A stretch of 14,959 nucleotides of DNA from Candidatus Sulfotelmatobacter sp. (GTDB lineage Bacteria; Acidobacteriota; Terriglobia; Terriglobales; Acidobacteriaceae), in the NCBI GenBank assembly GCA_030037515.1, contig JASHRE010000492.1:1-14959 (forward strand), read 5' to 3'. Both the position numbers and the translations under genes were made by a program. A model generated the notes under the pieces. That model saw only the letters and a program-made list of their open reading frames with translations, ran no database searches and was not told where the DNA came from. The number at the start of each line of letters is the position of its first letter. The first letter of the stretch is position 1. This document shows, piece by piece, positions 7,700-14,765 of the stretch.

Positions 7700-7733
7700 C
7701 GACCCAACGCTCGCGCGGTTGGGTCGTTTCGTT
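7700..7733 (+). terminator. Rho-independent-type terminator
   Basis: A perfect 9-bp stem (CGACCCAAC 7700-7708, GTTGGGTCG 7718-7726) with a 9-nt loop is followed by TTTCGTTT. It would end rightward transcripts from the ABC ATPase gene, whose stop is 140 bp upstream. It also shows that the in-frame TTG at 7719 is not the start of the next gene. Confidence 0.6.
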
Positions 7734-7826
7734 TCAAACCGACCCGCCCCGAAGTGCCCTTTTCCGGAAACTTTGCAACCAATTCGTGACTTTCCGACTC
7801 CTAGTTTCAGTCAGGAACGAAAAATC

Positions 7827-8531
7827 TTGTCGACCTCGGATTCCACGACATTCTCCATATCACGCTCGCCGACTCAGGCCTACTCTCACGATTTGCCAGA
7901 ATTGCTGATCGGATTCGCAGCCATCCTGGTGGTCCTGTGGCTGCCCACTCGTGAGCAATTGATTTTCGGGCCGATCGCACTACTGGCGCCGCTGGGGATC
8001 GTCCTCTCCCGTCGTCCCTCGCTCCGCGATCTCGGACTCGGCGTGCGTGGCCTGCTTTCCTCGCTCTGGATTCTCCCGGCCGCGGTCGCTTTTTCATTCG
8101 CCAGTGTCGTCGTCGCCAAGGAAATCGGCACGTTTCACGCGCTTTATAGCCCGGACTTTTCCCACGTCTACGGATATGTCCTATGGACGATCTATCAGCA
8201 GTTCTTGCTGCAGGACTATTTCATGCCTCGGCTCTCGCGCCTGCTCGCAAGCGACTACGCCATCCTTGCCGGGGCGATCTTGTTTGCCGTGGCGCATCTT
8301 CCAAATCTCTCGCTGGTGGTCGCAACTCTCCTTTGGGGAGCCGTTTCGTGCCTACTCTTCCGGCGTTATCACAATCTCTGGATGCTCGGCCTCGCCCAGG
8401 GAATACTCGGTCTCTGCTTCGCCATGTGTGTGCCCGACGCCATGCATCATCACATGCGCGTGGGCCTCGGATATTTCCATTACCATCCCGGCGGCCACTA
8501 CGCCGGCTACCGCGGAACGACGCTCCGCTGA
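7827..8531 (+). CDS. CPBP-family membrane protein with substituted catalytic residues
   Basis: This 234-residue polytopic protein matches the CPBP (Rce1-like) intramembrane protease fold. Where the family has EE-x3-R, it has Q124-Q125-x3-Q129 (IYQQFLLQDYF). The second motif keeps its histidine (FAVAHLPN, H157). At the third motif, normally H-x3-N/D, it has A190-Q191. Glu-dependent protease activity is therefore unlikely by the usual mechanism. The C-terminus is His-rich (MHHHMRVGLGYFHYHPGGH, 206-224) and could bind metal. From general familiarity I believe a CPBP branch with QQ and an RVGxGY tail recurs in other bacteria, so this may be a subfamily trait and not decay. The TTG start has AGGA 10 nt upstream; an open frame back to 7719 crosses a terminator stem and is rejected. 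It converges with a canonical CPBP gene. Confidence 0.8.
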   Translation: MSTSDSTTFSISRSPTQAYSHDLPELLIGFAAILVVLWLPTREQLIFGPIALLAPLGIVLSRRPSLRDLGLGVRGLLSSLWILPAAVAFSFASVVVAKEIGTFHALYSPDFSHVYGYVLWTIYQQFLLQDYFMPRLSRLLASDYAILAGAILFAVAHLPNLSLVVATLLWGAVSCLLFRRYHNLWMLGLAQGILGLCFAMCVPDAMHHHMRVGLGYFHYHPGGHYAGYRGTTLR

Positions 8532-8994
8532 GATGGTGATTGGTGCACCTGAAACCGACAAGCCGGCACATCCTGGCAGTTGTCTGGGGCTCGGTTGATT
8601 CGTATCAGGGCACGTCGGGTGTGCTCGAAGGCTCCGGCATCGAGAATGCGAACTTCGCAAAATCCCTTCTGCCACGCTGGCGCCCAGAATCCAAACTCCC
8701 GGCAGACTCGAAAATGCGAATCAGAGTTGCGAATCGGAATGGCCATTGATAGCCCGGCGGCTGAAGCCGCCTGCTTTCCAGAGTTGTTGGGCACGTCTGA
8801 AGGAAGTGCCCCGATACGAGTCTCTCTGCTGCCATCAACCAAACCGCGGTGATGAGTATCCAGGGGAGGAATTTTTCTTGGACGGAGCGTCGAAATGGGA
8901 CAGAAAATTTTGGCCGCCGCGCCCAAATCAAATCCCCCTGCTGTCGGATCTCCCGCATAGCCGAACGCATGTTTGATACGGCCGTCTTCGCGGC
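8532..8994. other. Convergent intergenic region, no gene; hairpins and short repeats
   Basis: This 463-bp stretch separates the two convergent CPBP genes. No frame has a family-like protein. It contains a 13-nt palindrome TGCGAACTTCGCA (8647-8659), direct repeats of TGCGAATC (8715-8722, 8728-8735), the tandem hairpins listed at 8756-8811, and a short GGCCG/CGGCC hairpin (8980-8984, 8991-8995) touching the stop of the leftward gene. The mix of repeats suggests a dispersed non-coding element. Confidence 0.55.
8756..8811. repeat. Tandem hairpins sharing a CTGAAG motif
   Basis: The first hairpin is GGCGGCT-GA-AGCCGCC (8756-8771), a perfect 7-bp stem with a 2-nt spacer. The second, GGGCAC (8789-8794) and GTGCCC (8806-8811), encloses an 11-nt loop. 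CTGAAG occurs in the core of the first and in the loop of the second. I infer a REP-like dispersed intergenic repeat of a kind common in acidobacterial genomes; the copy number cannot be tested here. Confidence 0.5.
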
Positions 8995-9882
8995 CTAGAA
9001 CCACCACGACCACAGCCAGTCGACGCAGGTATGCGTGATGGTTGACGCCGCAATGCGGCGCCGCTCGCGCCACGCGCGGCCGTAGAAGATGCCGGCAATC
9101 GTGGCTAGCAAGACGTAGCGCCAGTTGAAATGCTGGCCGATCGGATTCCGTTTATTAAAATGCGAAAGCCCGAACAGGATTGAAGCCACAACCAAGCCAC
9201 CATATCGTCCCAGTCGCCGCTCCAATAGATTTTGCACCCAGGTGCGGAAAAAAAGCTCTTCCGGAACAGCCACGAAGAAAAAAATCGCGATCCACCGCAG
9301 GATCGCTGTGCCCACGTGCGGATAATTCGCGTGCGGCTGAATGAAGCCCAGCGCCAGCCCGAGCAGGATGACCACGGGCGCGAAGAATAGTAATTCGCGC
9401 AATCCAATTTTCCAATCGCTCCACTGCAGTCGAAAATCGAATCCGGTTGCTTTGAGCTGACGAACTCCGAGAAAGCCGTAAAGACCGGCATCCACCAGAA
9501 GAACTTTGCCGAGGGCCTCGAAATCCGCCGGCCAGGCCGGCTCAAACCAGCGCAAATCGACCGCAAGCCCGAGCACGAGCAAAACGACCGCGTCGCGCCA
9601 ATTTCCGCGTTGCTCAGGATCCGCCTGCGCCGCCCGAAACAACAGTAAAGCGATCAGAACGGGGAGCCCGGCATAAAGAACAAACCAACCCCAGCGAAAC
9701 GTATGTCGCGAGACGGCAATGGTAACGTACGGCAAAACCAGCAGCACCGGGAGCACAATGCGCAGAGGTGCCCGCAGGCTCGCAACCGCCCGCATCATGC
9801 GCTCGGGCATGAATCCGAATGCCGCCGCCGGAGCCAGTTCGGCGGCGAACACGCCGAGTACGAGGGGAGTGAGGTTCGACAT
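8995..9882 (-). CDS. CPBP-family intramembrane glutamic protease
   Basis: This 295-residue polytopic membrane protein carries the complete CPBP/Rce1-like signature: E208-E209 with R213 (VPEELFFRTW), H241 in FGLSHFN, and H284-x3-D288 in ITHTCVDWLW. About eight hydrophobic segments are visible, the first near the N-terminus. The family cleaves within or near the membrane, with roles from prenyl-protein processing to bacteriocin self-immunity; the substrate here is unknown. ATG at 9882 is chosen over the upstream TTG (9888), because TATCAT lies 8 nt upstream and no Shine-Dalgarno is present, fitting a leaderless message. It converges with the Gln-substituted CPBP gene and is divergent from the YIP1-family gene. 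Confidence 0.9.
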   Translation of the reverse strand: MSNLTPLVLGVFAAELAPAAAFGFMPERMMRAVASLRAPLRIVLPVLLVLPYVTIAVSRHTFRWGWFVLYAGLPVLIALLLFRAAQADPEQRGNWRDAVVLLVLGLAVDLRWFEPAWPADFEALGKVLLVDAGLYGFLGVRQLKATGFDFRLQWSDWKIGLRELLFFAPVVILLGLALGFIQPHANYPHVGTAILRWIAIFFFVAVPEELFFRTWVQNLLERRLGRYGGLVVASILFGLSHFNKRNPIGQHFNWRYVLLATIAGIFYGRAWRERRRIAASTITHTCVDWLWSWWF

Positions 9883-9890
9883 CGCCAATT

Positions 9891-9896
9891 ATGATA
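9891..9896 (-). promoter_or_regulatory. -10 box of a leaderless CPBP protease transcript
   Basis: Read leftward, TATCAT ends 8 nt before the ATG at 9882, with no Shine-Dalgarno between. No convincing -35 is seen. The spacing matches that at lexA. Confidence 0.45.
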
Positions 9897-10097
9897 GCGA
9901 ACCGTAGCGCCCGGCCATGCGTCGTCTGACGTCGCTACAGTTGCGTTCTGTCGTCATCCTCGGCACAGTCCGATCTTACGCTGCGAAGGATCTGGGCGAT
10001 CTGCGCCGACCGGGACCCCATACGCGCCCGCAGTCGGTGCGATGGGTGGGCGCTTGGATCGCTTCAACTTTCAAACCGACTGACCAGGCCGCCACTC

Positions 10098-10126
10098 TTG
10101 TGTAGCCACAGCAGCGAGACTAGAAT
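10098..10126 (+). promoter_or_regulatory. Sigma70-type promoter of the YIP1-family gene
   Basis: TTGTGT (10098-10103) and TAGAAT (10121-10126) are 17 nt apart, predicting a start near 10133 and a leader of about 24 nt that contains the strong Shine-Dalgarno AAGGAGG (10145-10151). This makes the ATG at 10130 an unlikely start. Confidence 0.55.
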
Positions 10127-10156
10127 CTGATGCCACCCCTGTTGAAGGAGGCGTTC

Positions 10157-10918
10157 ATGTCCGCCGCTCCCGTATTACCCACTTTCCCTGCTTCCCCGGC
10201 AGCGCCTGCGCCGCTCTCCGAAGGCGCACGCATCCTGAACACATTCATCGCTCCGTCAAAAACCTTCACCGACTTAAAGCGCAACGCAAGCTGGTGGGCG
10301 CCGTGGATCCTGATCTCGGTTGTCTCGCTGCTGTTCATGTATACGATCAGTCGGCAGGTCGGATTCGAGCAGGTGAGCCGCAATCAGATCGCCCATTCCT
10401 CGCGCGCCGATCAGTTCGACAAACTTGCTCCCGACCAACAGGCGCGGCAGTTGCAGTTTTCGAGCAAGCTCATCGCCGTTATCGGCTATAGCAACCCGGC
10501 GCTCGTTTTGTTCTTCCTCCTGATTGAGACCGTCGTTCTGTGGGGAACCTTCAAAGTTGCCGTGAGTGCCGAAACTTCATTCAAAACTGCTTACGCAATC
10601 GTGATGTACGCGGCACTTCCGGGCGTGATCGGCGCCATTCTCGCTGTCATCTCGCTGTTTGCGGGAGTGAGTCCGGAGGCCTTCGACATCAATAATCCCG
10701 CGGGGACAAATCTTGCCTATTACCTCGATCCCGAGACTACCGGCAGATTCCTGCGTGGCATGGCATCGGCTGTCGACGTCTTCACCTGGTGGTCCATCGT
10801 GCTGGTCGGCATCGGTTTCGCATGCACGAGCAAAGTGAAACGCTCGACCGCCATTATCATCGTTGCGGCGTGGTATCTGCTTTTCAAGCTGTTAGGCGCC
10901 GGGTTGGCGACGCTGTGA
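10157..10918 (+). CDS. YIP1-family integral membrane protein
   Basis: This 253-residue protein has a Pro/Ala-rich cytoplasmic N-terminus, then FIAPSKTFTDLKRNASWWAPWILI, the typical entry to the bacterial YIP1 family: a short amphipathic segment followed by the first helix. Five hydrophobic segments are visible (about 48-65, 105-132, 145-170, 205-224, 230-250). The loop between the first two (66-104) is hydrophilic and contains LAPDQQARQLQFSSK. The bacterial family has no established biochemical role; in eukaryotes the fold is linked to membrane trafficking. The start at 10157 is set by AAGGAGG with 5-nt spacing; an in-frame ATG at 10130 lacks such a site. It seems to be a single-gene unit with its own promoter. 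Confidence 0.82.
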   Translation: MSAAPVLPTFPASPAAPAPLSEGARILNTFIAPSKTFTDLKRNASWWAPWILISVVSLLFMYTISRQVGFEQVSRNQIAHSSRADQFDKLAPDQQARQLQFSSKLIAVIGYSNPALVLFFLLIETVVLWGTFKVAVSAETSFKTAYAIVMYAALPGVIGAILAVISLFAGVSPEAFDINNPAGTNLAYYLDPETTGRFLRGMASAVDVFTWWSIVLVGIGFACTSKVKRSTAIIIVAAWYLLFKLLGAGLATL

Positions 10919-11005
10919 CCTCGAACGGTGCTTTTCGATCGCATAGACAGCCCGCAAAAACGGACGAAGAACCAGCAATCCTCGGGCTATTTTAGCTTTC
11001 CTGCA

Positions 11006-11044
11006 CGAACTCTTGTTCTTACGCCGTCTTTGCTGGCTTAGAAT
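11006..11044 (+). promoter_or_regulatory. Promoter of the DinB-like gene with GAAC-N4-GTTC dyad
   Basis: A TAGAAT -10 box lies at 11039-11044. A -35 could be TTCTTA (11016-11021, 17-nt spacing) or TTGTTC (11013-11018, 20 nt). The dyad GAAC-TCTT-GTTC (11007-11018) overlaps the -35 zone and resembles the Bacillus-type LexA box, CGAAC-N4-GTTCG, apart from the last base. lexA is encoded 2 kb away, but no matching dyad was seen upstream of it. Confidence 0.4.
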
Positions 11045-11079
11045 GGACCCGTTCGAAGAATTCAATTCTGGAGCAAGCC

Positions 11080-11622
11080 ATGAAAACGACCCTCTGCCTG
11101 CTTCTAGTCCTCGTCTCGACCGCATCGTTCGCTCAGGAAAAGAACCCGGTTACGTTCGTCGTGAAACAGATTTTGCCGCGGCAGCAGAAAAATCTGATCG
11201 CCGCAGTCGAAGCAATGCCGGCCGACAAGTTTTCCTACAAGCCGACCGAGCAGCAGATGACCTTCGGCCATCTCGTTTTTCACATCATCGGATCGAACAA
11301 CCATCTCTGCTCGACCATCGGCAATATGCCCGAGGTCAAGCCTTCCGTTCCGCTGAAAGATACCGACAGCAAAGACACACTGGTTGCCGCGCTGCAAGCT
11401 AGCTTCGACTTTTGCTCGACCGCGCTCGACAAAATCGACGACTCCAAGCTCGGTGACGAAGTCGAGCTCTTCGGTGGACGCAAAGGTCCCATGGCGTTCG
11501 CGCTGATCGCGCTAACCAATGATTGGTCCGATCACTACAGCACCGCCGCCATGTATCTTCGCTTGAATGGATTGCTGCCGCCCACAGCGCAACCAAATCC
11601 CACGGCGCAACCAAAGAAGTAG
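11080..11622 (+). CDS. Secreted DinB-like four-helix protein
   Basis: This 180-residue protein starts with a clean signal peptide (hydrophobic 5-16, cleavage likely after SFA, residue 18). The mature part matches the DinB-like superfamily: a first helix with LPRQQKNLIAAVEAMPADKFSYKP, the family phrase FGHLVFHIIGSNNH (H64, H68, H75), and the closing SDHYSTAAMYLRLNGLLPP. The fold often binds a divalent metal through three histidines; H64 and the histidine of SDHYS are the clearest candidates. Members include thiol-dependent enzymes, but most in acidobacteria are uncharacterised. The signal peptide puts it in the periplasm, so it is not the DNA polymerase also called DinB. The C-terminus has a short TAQPNP/TAQPKK repeat. 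The ATG follows GGAG with 6-nt spacing. Confidence 0.85.
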   Translation: MKTTLCLLLVLVSTASFAQEKNPVTFVVKQILPRQQKNLIAAVEAMPADKFSYKPTEQQMTFGHLVFHIIGSNNHLCSTIGNMPEVKPSVPLKDTDSKDTLVAALQASFDFCSTALDKIDDSKLGDEVELFGGRKGPMAFALIALTNDWSDHYSTAAMYLRLNGLLPPTAQPNPTAQPKK

Positions 11623-11747
11623 CGACCGGCCGCCGTGAGCCATGGCAATTAGCAGATAGAGCCAGCGAGGCAGGAAACCGGATCGCGCGATCTGGGATCA
11701 TCAGCCCCTTTCCACCGGCCGAAGCTGTCGGCTGTAGCCCCTGACCC

Positions 11748-12776
11748 CTACCTGATCTGCACCAGCTCTTCGGCTGGCCGCACGCTTCCCACCGGCTCAC
11801 TCGGCCGCTGCGGATCGCGCCACGAATCGAAAATCGACACTTGATGCACACACGACACAGTACAGTGCGGTGCGCAAGATTTCTCGCTCAGATACTCCCG
11901 CCGCAAATCGTCGCGCGTGTAGCTGGCCAGCGGAACACCCGGATACCCCCTCTGCTGCGAGCAATAATGCACCAGGCCGTCTTCACAAATGTACAAATAT
12001 CGCCCACCCGCTCGACACCGCCAATCATTGGGCAGACCCCGCGCGATGTTGTCTTGAAATGCATTCACGCGCGTGAAGCTGCGCTTTTCGAGCGCTTTCA
12101 TCTCGTGGTAAATCCGACGCTCTTCTTCGCCCAGTGGCTGCAGCTGTCCGGTCCCGTCGTGAATAATTCCGATCGTCGAAGTGAATCCGAGTTCGATCGC
12201 GCGCTTGCCGATCACCAGCGCATCCGGCGGATGCCGAATGCCGCTTCCGACGACCGAATTGATGTTGACGTGAAAATCCGCATGCTCGGCCAGCAACTGC
12301 AGCTTTTTGTCGAGTACTTTCAGGCTTTTCTTGGACACATCGTCCGGATTGACGTTGTCGATCGAGATCTGCAGCCACTCCAGTCCGGCACGATTCAGCC
12401 GTTGAATGCGCTCGGCCACCAGCAGATATCCATTCGTAATTAGGCCGGCAATCATCCCATTGTGCCGGATGCGGCCAATCACGTCGTCAAGTTCCGGGTG
12501 CATCAGCGGCTCGCCACCGGAAATCGTTATGACGGAAGTCCCGAGCGCGCCGAGCTTGTCGATGCGGCGATACATCTCCTCAATCGGCACCGGTTTCGAG
12601 AAGTCATCGAATTCGTTGCAGTACGTGCACGCCAGATTGCAGCGGCGCATCGGGATGATGTGCGCCAGCAGCGGATGGTCGGTCGAAGCGAGCGCACACG
12701 CTGCCATCCCCGCCCCGCGCAGATTGCGGAGCAAAGCTCTCCCCTTGCGCCGCAGTTGGGTCCATGTCGATGCCAT
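11748..12776 (-). CDS. Radical SAM protein with SPASM-like C-terminal cysteines
   Basis: This 342-residue enzyme has the radical SAM cluster motif C46-x3-C50-x2-C53 (MRRCNLACTYCNE), GGEP at 87-90, and later barrel phrases LITNGYLL and LQISIDNV. It should use a 4Fe-4S cluster and S-adenosylmethionine to make a 5'-deoxyadenosyl radical. The C-terminus has C254-x12-G-x4-C272, which fits the start of the SPASM pattern, with an extra C264, followed by C301-x3-C305-x3-C309. This suggests at least one auxiliary Fe-S cluster. Such enzymes modify peptides, proteins or small molecules; hopanoid and quinohaemoprotein enzymes begin similarly. The substrate is unknown and no peptide gene is adjacent. ATG at 12776 is preceded by only a weak AGAG; CATAAT at 12794-12799 may be its -10. 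Confidence 0.87.
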   Translation of the reverse strand: MASTWTQLRRKGRALLRNLRGAGMAACALASTDHPLLAHIIPMRRCNLACTYCNEFDDFSKPVPIEEMYRRIDKLGALGTSVITISGGEPLMHPELDDVIGRIRHNGMIAGLITNGYLLVAERIQRLNRAGLEWLQISIDNVNPDDVSKKSLKVLDKKLQLLAEHADFHVNINSVVGSGIRHPPDALVIGKRAIELGFTSTIGIIHDGTGQLQPLGEEERRIYHEMKALEKRSFTRVNAFQDNIARGLPNDWRCRAGGRYLYICEDGLVHYCSQQRGYPGVPLASYTRDDLRREYLSEKSCAPHCTVSCVHQVSIFDSWRDPQRPSEPVGSVRPAEELVQIR

Positions 12777-12916
12777 ATCTCTGAGCTGTATCGATTATGC
12801 CAGCGTCGGCTGCCGCGGAGGAAGCCGCGACATCCTAAGGCGGAATTTAAGCACGCAAAGTGCGGAAAACACACCCGACGTGCGGATCTGCTTCTGCTTC
12901 GCTCCCTCAAAAATCC

Positions 12917-12948
12917 CCCCACTTCTTCCAAAAGCAGGAGAAGTGGGG
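12917..12948. repeat. Stem-loop element running into GGGGCACC
   Basis: A perfect 10-bp stem, CCCCACTTCT (12917-12926) and AGAAGTGGGG (12939-12948), has a 12-nt loop that can add two more G-C pairs past a bulged T. It is followed directly by CACCC. The stem-plus-GGGCACC ending is shared with 3417-3457, though the stems differ in sequence. No T-run follows it. Confidence 0.6.
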
Positions 12949-13058
12949 CACCCGTTGTTCATTGGCAAAACAGGCCGACCCGCTGCTTAAATCACCTCGA
13001 CGCACCAGCGTCTCCGGAAATGAAAAGCGTTGCCTTGCGTTCCCCGTCCCTCCCCCCG

Positions 13059-13090
13059 GTCTCTTGGAGCGAGACAAGACGAGTCAAGAC
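13059..13090. promoter_or_regulatory. Repeat cluster upstream of lexA
   Basis: GTCTC (13059-13063) and GAGAC (13071-13075) form an inverted repeat with a 7-bp spacer. CAAGAC occurs at 13075-13080 and again at 13085-13090, exactly one helical turn apart. The cluster is 105-136 bp before the lexA start, rather far for LexA self-repression. It may be an operator or chance. Confidence 0.25.
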
Positions 13091-13180
13091 CGACCTAAGC
13101 AGATGCGTCAGAAGGGGTTGTGGCAAATCTCCCTCAGAGGGCGATCGGCTCCTGATGGAATTTCCCTTGCTTTTTCGCTT

Positions 13181-13186
13181 TATATT
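13181..13186 (+). promoter_or_regulatory. -10 box of a leaderless lexA transcript
   Basis: TATATT ends 8 nt before the ATG at 13195. No Shine-Dalgarno precedes this ATG or the next in-frame one at 13204. The -35 region is poorly matched. An inverted repeat TCGCCA/TGGCGA with ATGGC-A-GCCAT inside spans the start codon and could be a repressor site. Confidence 0.5.
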
Positions 13187-13194
13187 CGCCAATA

Positions 13195-13824
13195 ATGGCA
13201 GCCATGGCGATAACACGCAGGCAGCGGCAGGTTTACGACTTCATCTCGCGATTCGTGGCCGAGAACGGATACTCCCCTTCGTTCGAAGAGATTGGCAAGG
13301 GACTCGAACTGTCGTCGCTGGCGACGGTTCACAAACACATCACCAATCTCGAGAAAAAAGGATTGCTCACGCGCGACTACAACCGCAGCCGCTCGATCGA
13401 TCTTCTGCCGCCCAAAGGGCGCCTCAAGCAGGCTATGAGCGTGAACACGGGCGTCGTGCTCCCGCTCCTAGGCCGCATCGCCGCGGGCCAGCCGATCGAA
13501 GCCGTCGAAAATCCTGAGACCATTTCGCTTGCTGATTTTGTGAAATCCAAGGAGGTCTTCGTGCTCGAAGTCCGCGGCGAATCGATGCAGGATGAGCACA
13601 TCCTTGACGGCGACTACGTGCTGGTCGAGAAAACCCGCACCGCGCACAATGGCGACATCGTGGTCGCGCTCGTCGATCAGAGCGACGCTACGCTGAAGCG
13701 CCTCTACCGCGAAGGCGAAAACATCCGCCTGCAGCCTTCGAATGTGAACATGAAGCCAATCATCGTTCCTGCCGTTTCGGTCGACGTGCAGGGAAGAGTG
13801 ATCGGGGTGCTAAGGAAATATTAA
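13195..13824 (+). CDS. lexA: LexA, SOS response repressor
   Basis: This 209-residue repressor is the usual length for the family. An N-terminal winged helix (about 5-72) opens with TRRQRQVYDFISRF and has recognition helix SLATVHKHITNLEKKGLL, closer to the Bacillus type (STVHGHL) than the E. coli type. The C-terminal S24-like domain has the cleavage site A97-G98 in GRIAAGQP, catalytic S130 in RGESM, and K168 in ATLKRLYRE. It should bind operators of DNA-damage genes and cut itself when RecA is activated. The start at 13195 follows a -10 by 8 nt; ATG 13204 is a possible alternative. It is a single-gene unit next to a divergent radical SAM gene. The identity is firm; its DNA site in this organism is not. 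Confidence 0.97.
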   Translation: MAAMAITRRQRQVYDFISRFVAENGYSPSFEEIGKGLELSSLATVHKHITNLEKKGLLTRDYNRSRSIDLLPPKGRLKQAMSVNTGVVLPLLGRIAAGQPIEAVENPETISLADFVKSKEVFVLEVRGESMQDEHILDGDYVLVEKTRTAHNGDIVVALVDQSDATLKRLYREGENIRLQPSNVNMKPIIVPAVSVDVQGRVIGVLRKY

Positions 13825-14693
13825 GGGCAACGTTGATTGTTCACCGATTTCAACGATTTTTCGCAATCCCATGTTGAGATCGTTGTGATTGTGAAAGAAT
13901 TCGCCGCCGGTATCGTCCGCGACCTCACCCACCAATGATAACGCCGCTGGTTCCCGCCGGATGGCCAAAAATGCAGTTTTGCAGCCGGCAAATTAGTTGG
14001 GATCATTGGTGACATAGGTGACATAGCTTGTGTTGATATCTGAGCCCCTGCTTCATCACCCGGAGTCCCGGGCCCAGTTCCAAGTTCATGAACCCGGACC
14101 AGATCAGGACGACTGTTCTCTGCCTGGGCATTTCCGAGACCTGATTTACAACGTCCCCTGGACACTCCCGGCTATACTGCGCTTGCCGCCTGCGACAACA
14201 CTTGCTGCGCCTTGATAAAAATGAAATTGCCAGTGACACCTGGCGTATTGCAAACGTTGAGCGCGTCATCGAGCGCAATTTCAGTAGCGTCGGAAGGGAG
14301 CTGCAGACCGCGTTCCGGACGGCATGCTGCGCCGCCCCTACGGCTTGCAGATCCGGTTCCAGGCCGCAATGGCGGACGACTGCGTCAACGGCCAAGCCCC
14401 GGCTCCTTGAAGTACACACACCACCACCAAGTGCTCTCGGCTCGCAGTTTAAAGGTGGCTTTCACAGCCGGGCTTGAATCTGAATTCGACCAGAAACGAC
14501 TTGGGCGAGACTACGGCCCGCATTCATCGGGTAACCCACAAATTGCCAATGCCGTGAACCGAGGCAGAAAAAGGCCGGGGGATGCGGAGGCGCGTAGTCG
14601 AGGACGGCCAACCATTGACGGCAAGCCCTCCCCGCTCATATCAGTTGATTATTGTGCGGTGACCTGCCCGCCGCTGCTTGCAGAGGACACAAA
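13825..14693. other. Gene-poor region of about 870 bp
   Basis: Frames of 60-176 codons exist on both strands but have poor, arginine-rich or low-complexity protein sequence and no recognisable domain or start signal. Features seen: CAACGAT (13851-13857) inverted as ATCGTTG (13879-13885), too wide for a good lexA terminator; and a tandem 9-mer, GGTGACATA, at 14008-14016 and 14017-14025. The region may be eroded sequence or an old insertion. I see no RNA gene. Confidence 0.5.
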
Positions 14694-14734
14694 CGAAAAC
14701 GCGCTCGGGGCAACACTTCCCGAGCGCGTTTTCG
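14694..14734 (-). terminator. Strong terminator after thioredoxin gene
   Basis: A perfect 16-bp stem (14694-14709 with 14719-14734, core CGCGCTCGGG/CCCGAGCGCG) closes a 9-nt loop. Read leftward, the 3' arm ends in GCGTTTTCG followed by TTTGTG, giving the T-rich tail. It begins 31 bp past the thioredoxin stop. The upper strand also has GCGTTTT inside the arm, so it may work in both directions. Confidence 0.8.
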
Positions 14735-14765
14735 AGGTCTAACGCCTGCTTTCCCGAACTCCGCC

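Larger units (their letters stand above)
12777..13194. other. Divergent intergenic region upstream of lexA
   Basis: This 418-bp gap between the divergent radical SAM and lexA genes carries no credible gene. It holds the hairpin at 12917-12948, an inverted and direct repeat cluster at 13059-13090, and the lexA promoter. The part between 12850 and 12990 looks like a dispersed element, since its sequence around the hairpin resembles the ending of the element at 3417-3457. Confidence 0.55.

Noticed and set aside
7552..7782. Leftward 76-codon frame after the ABC ATPase gene
   Set aside because: It spans nested inverted repeats and a terminator, so it is best read as non-coding repeat sequence.
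7719..7826. Longer N-terminus for the Gln-type CPBP protein from TTG 7719
   Set aside because: The TTG sits inside the 3' arm of a terminator hairpin, and the extra residues are unlike the family; TTG 7827 has an AGGA site.
9917..10105. 62-codon rightward frame between the CPBP and YIP1-family genes
   Set aside because: No Shine-Dalgarno, arginine/proline-rich protein, and it overlaps the promoter of the YIP1-family gene.
10949..10988. AGCCCG/CGGGCT pair followed by ATTTT after the YIP1-family gene
   Set aside because: Only 6 bp with a 28-nt loop, too weak to call a terminator.
11080..11622. DNA-damage polymerase DinB
   Set aside because: The match is to the unrelated DinB-like four-helix superfamily, and the protein has a signal peptide.
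11681..11692. GATCGCGCGATC palindrome between convergent DinB-like and radical SAM genes
   Set aside because: Short, built from common GC words, no T-run; not enough to call a terminator or operator.
14212..14742. 176-codon rightward frame after lexA
   Set aside because: No recognisable domain, overlaps other equally long frames, and runs through the thioredoxin terminator stem.
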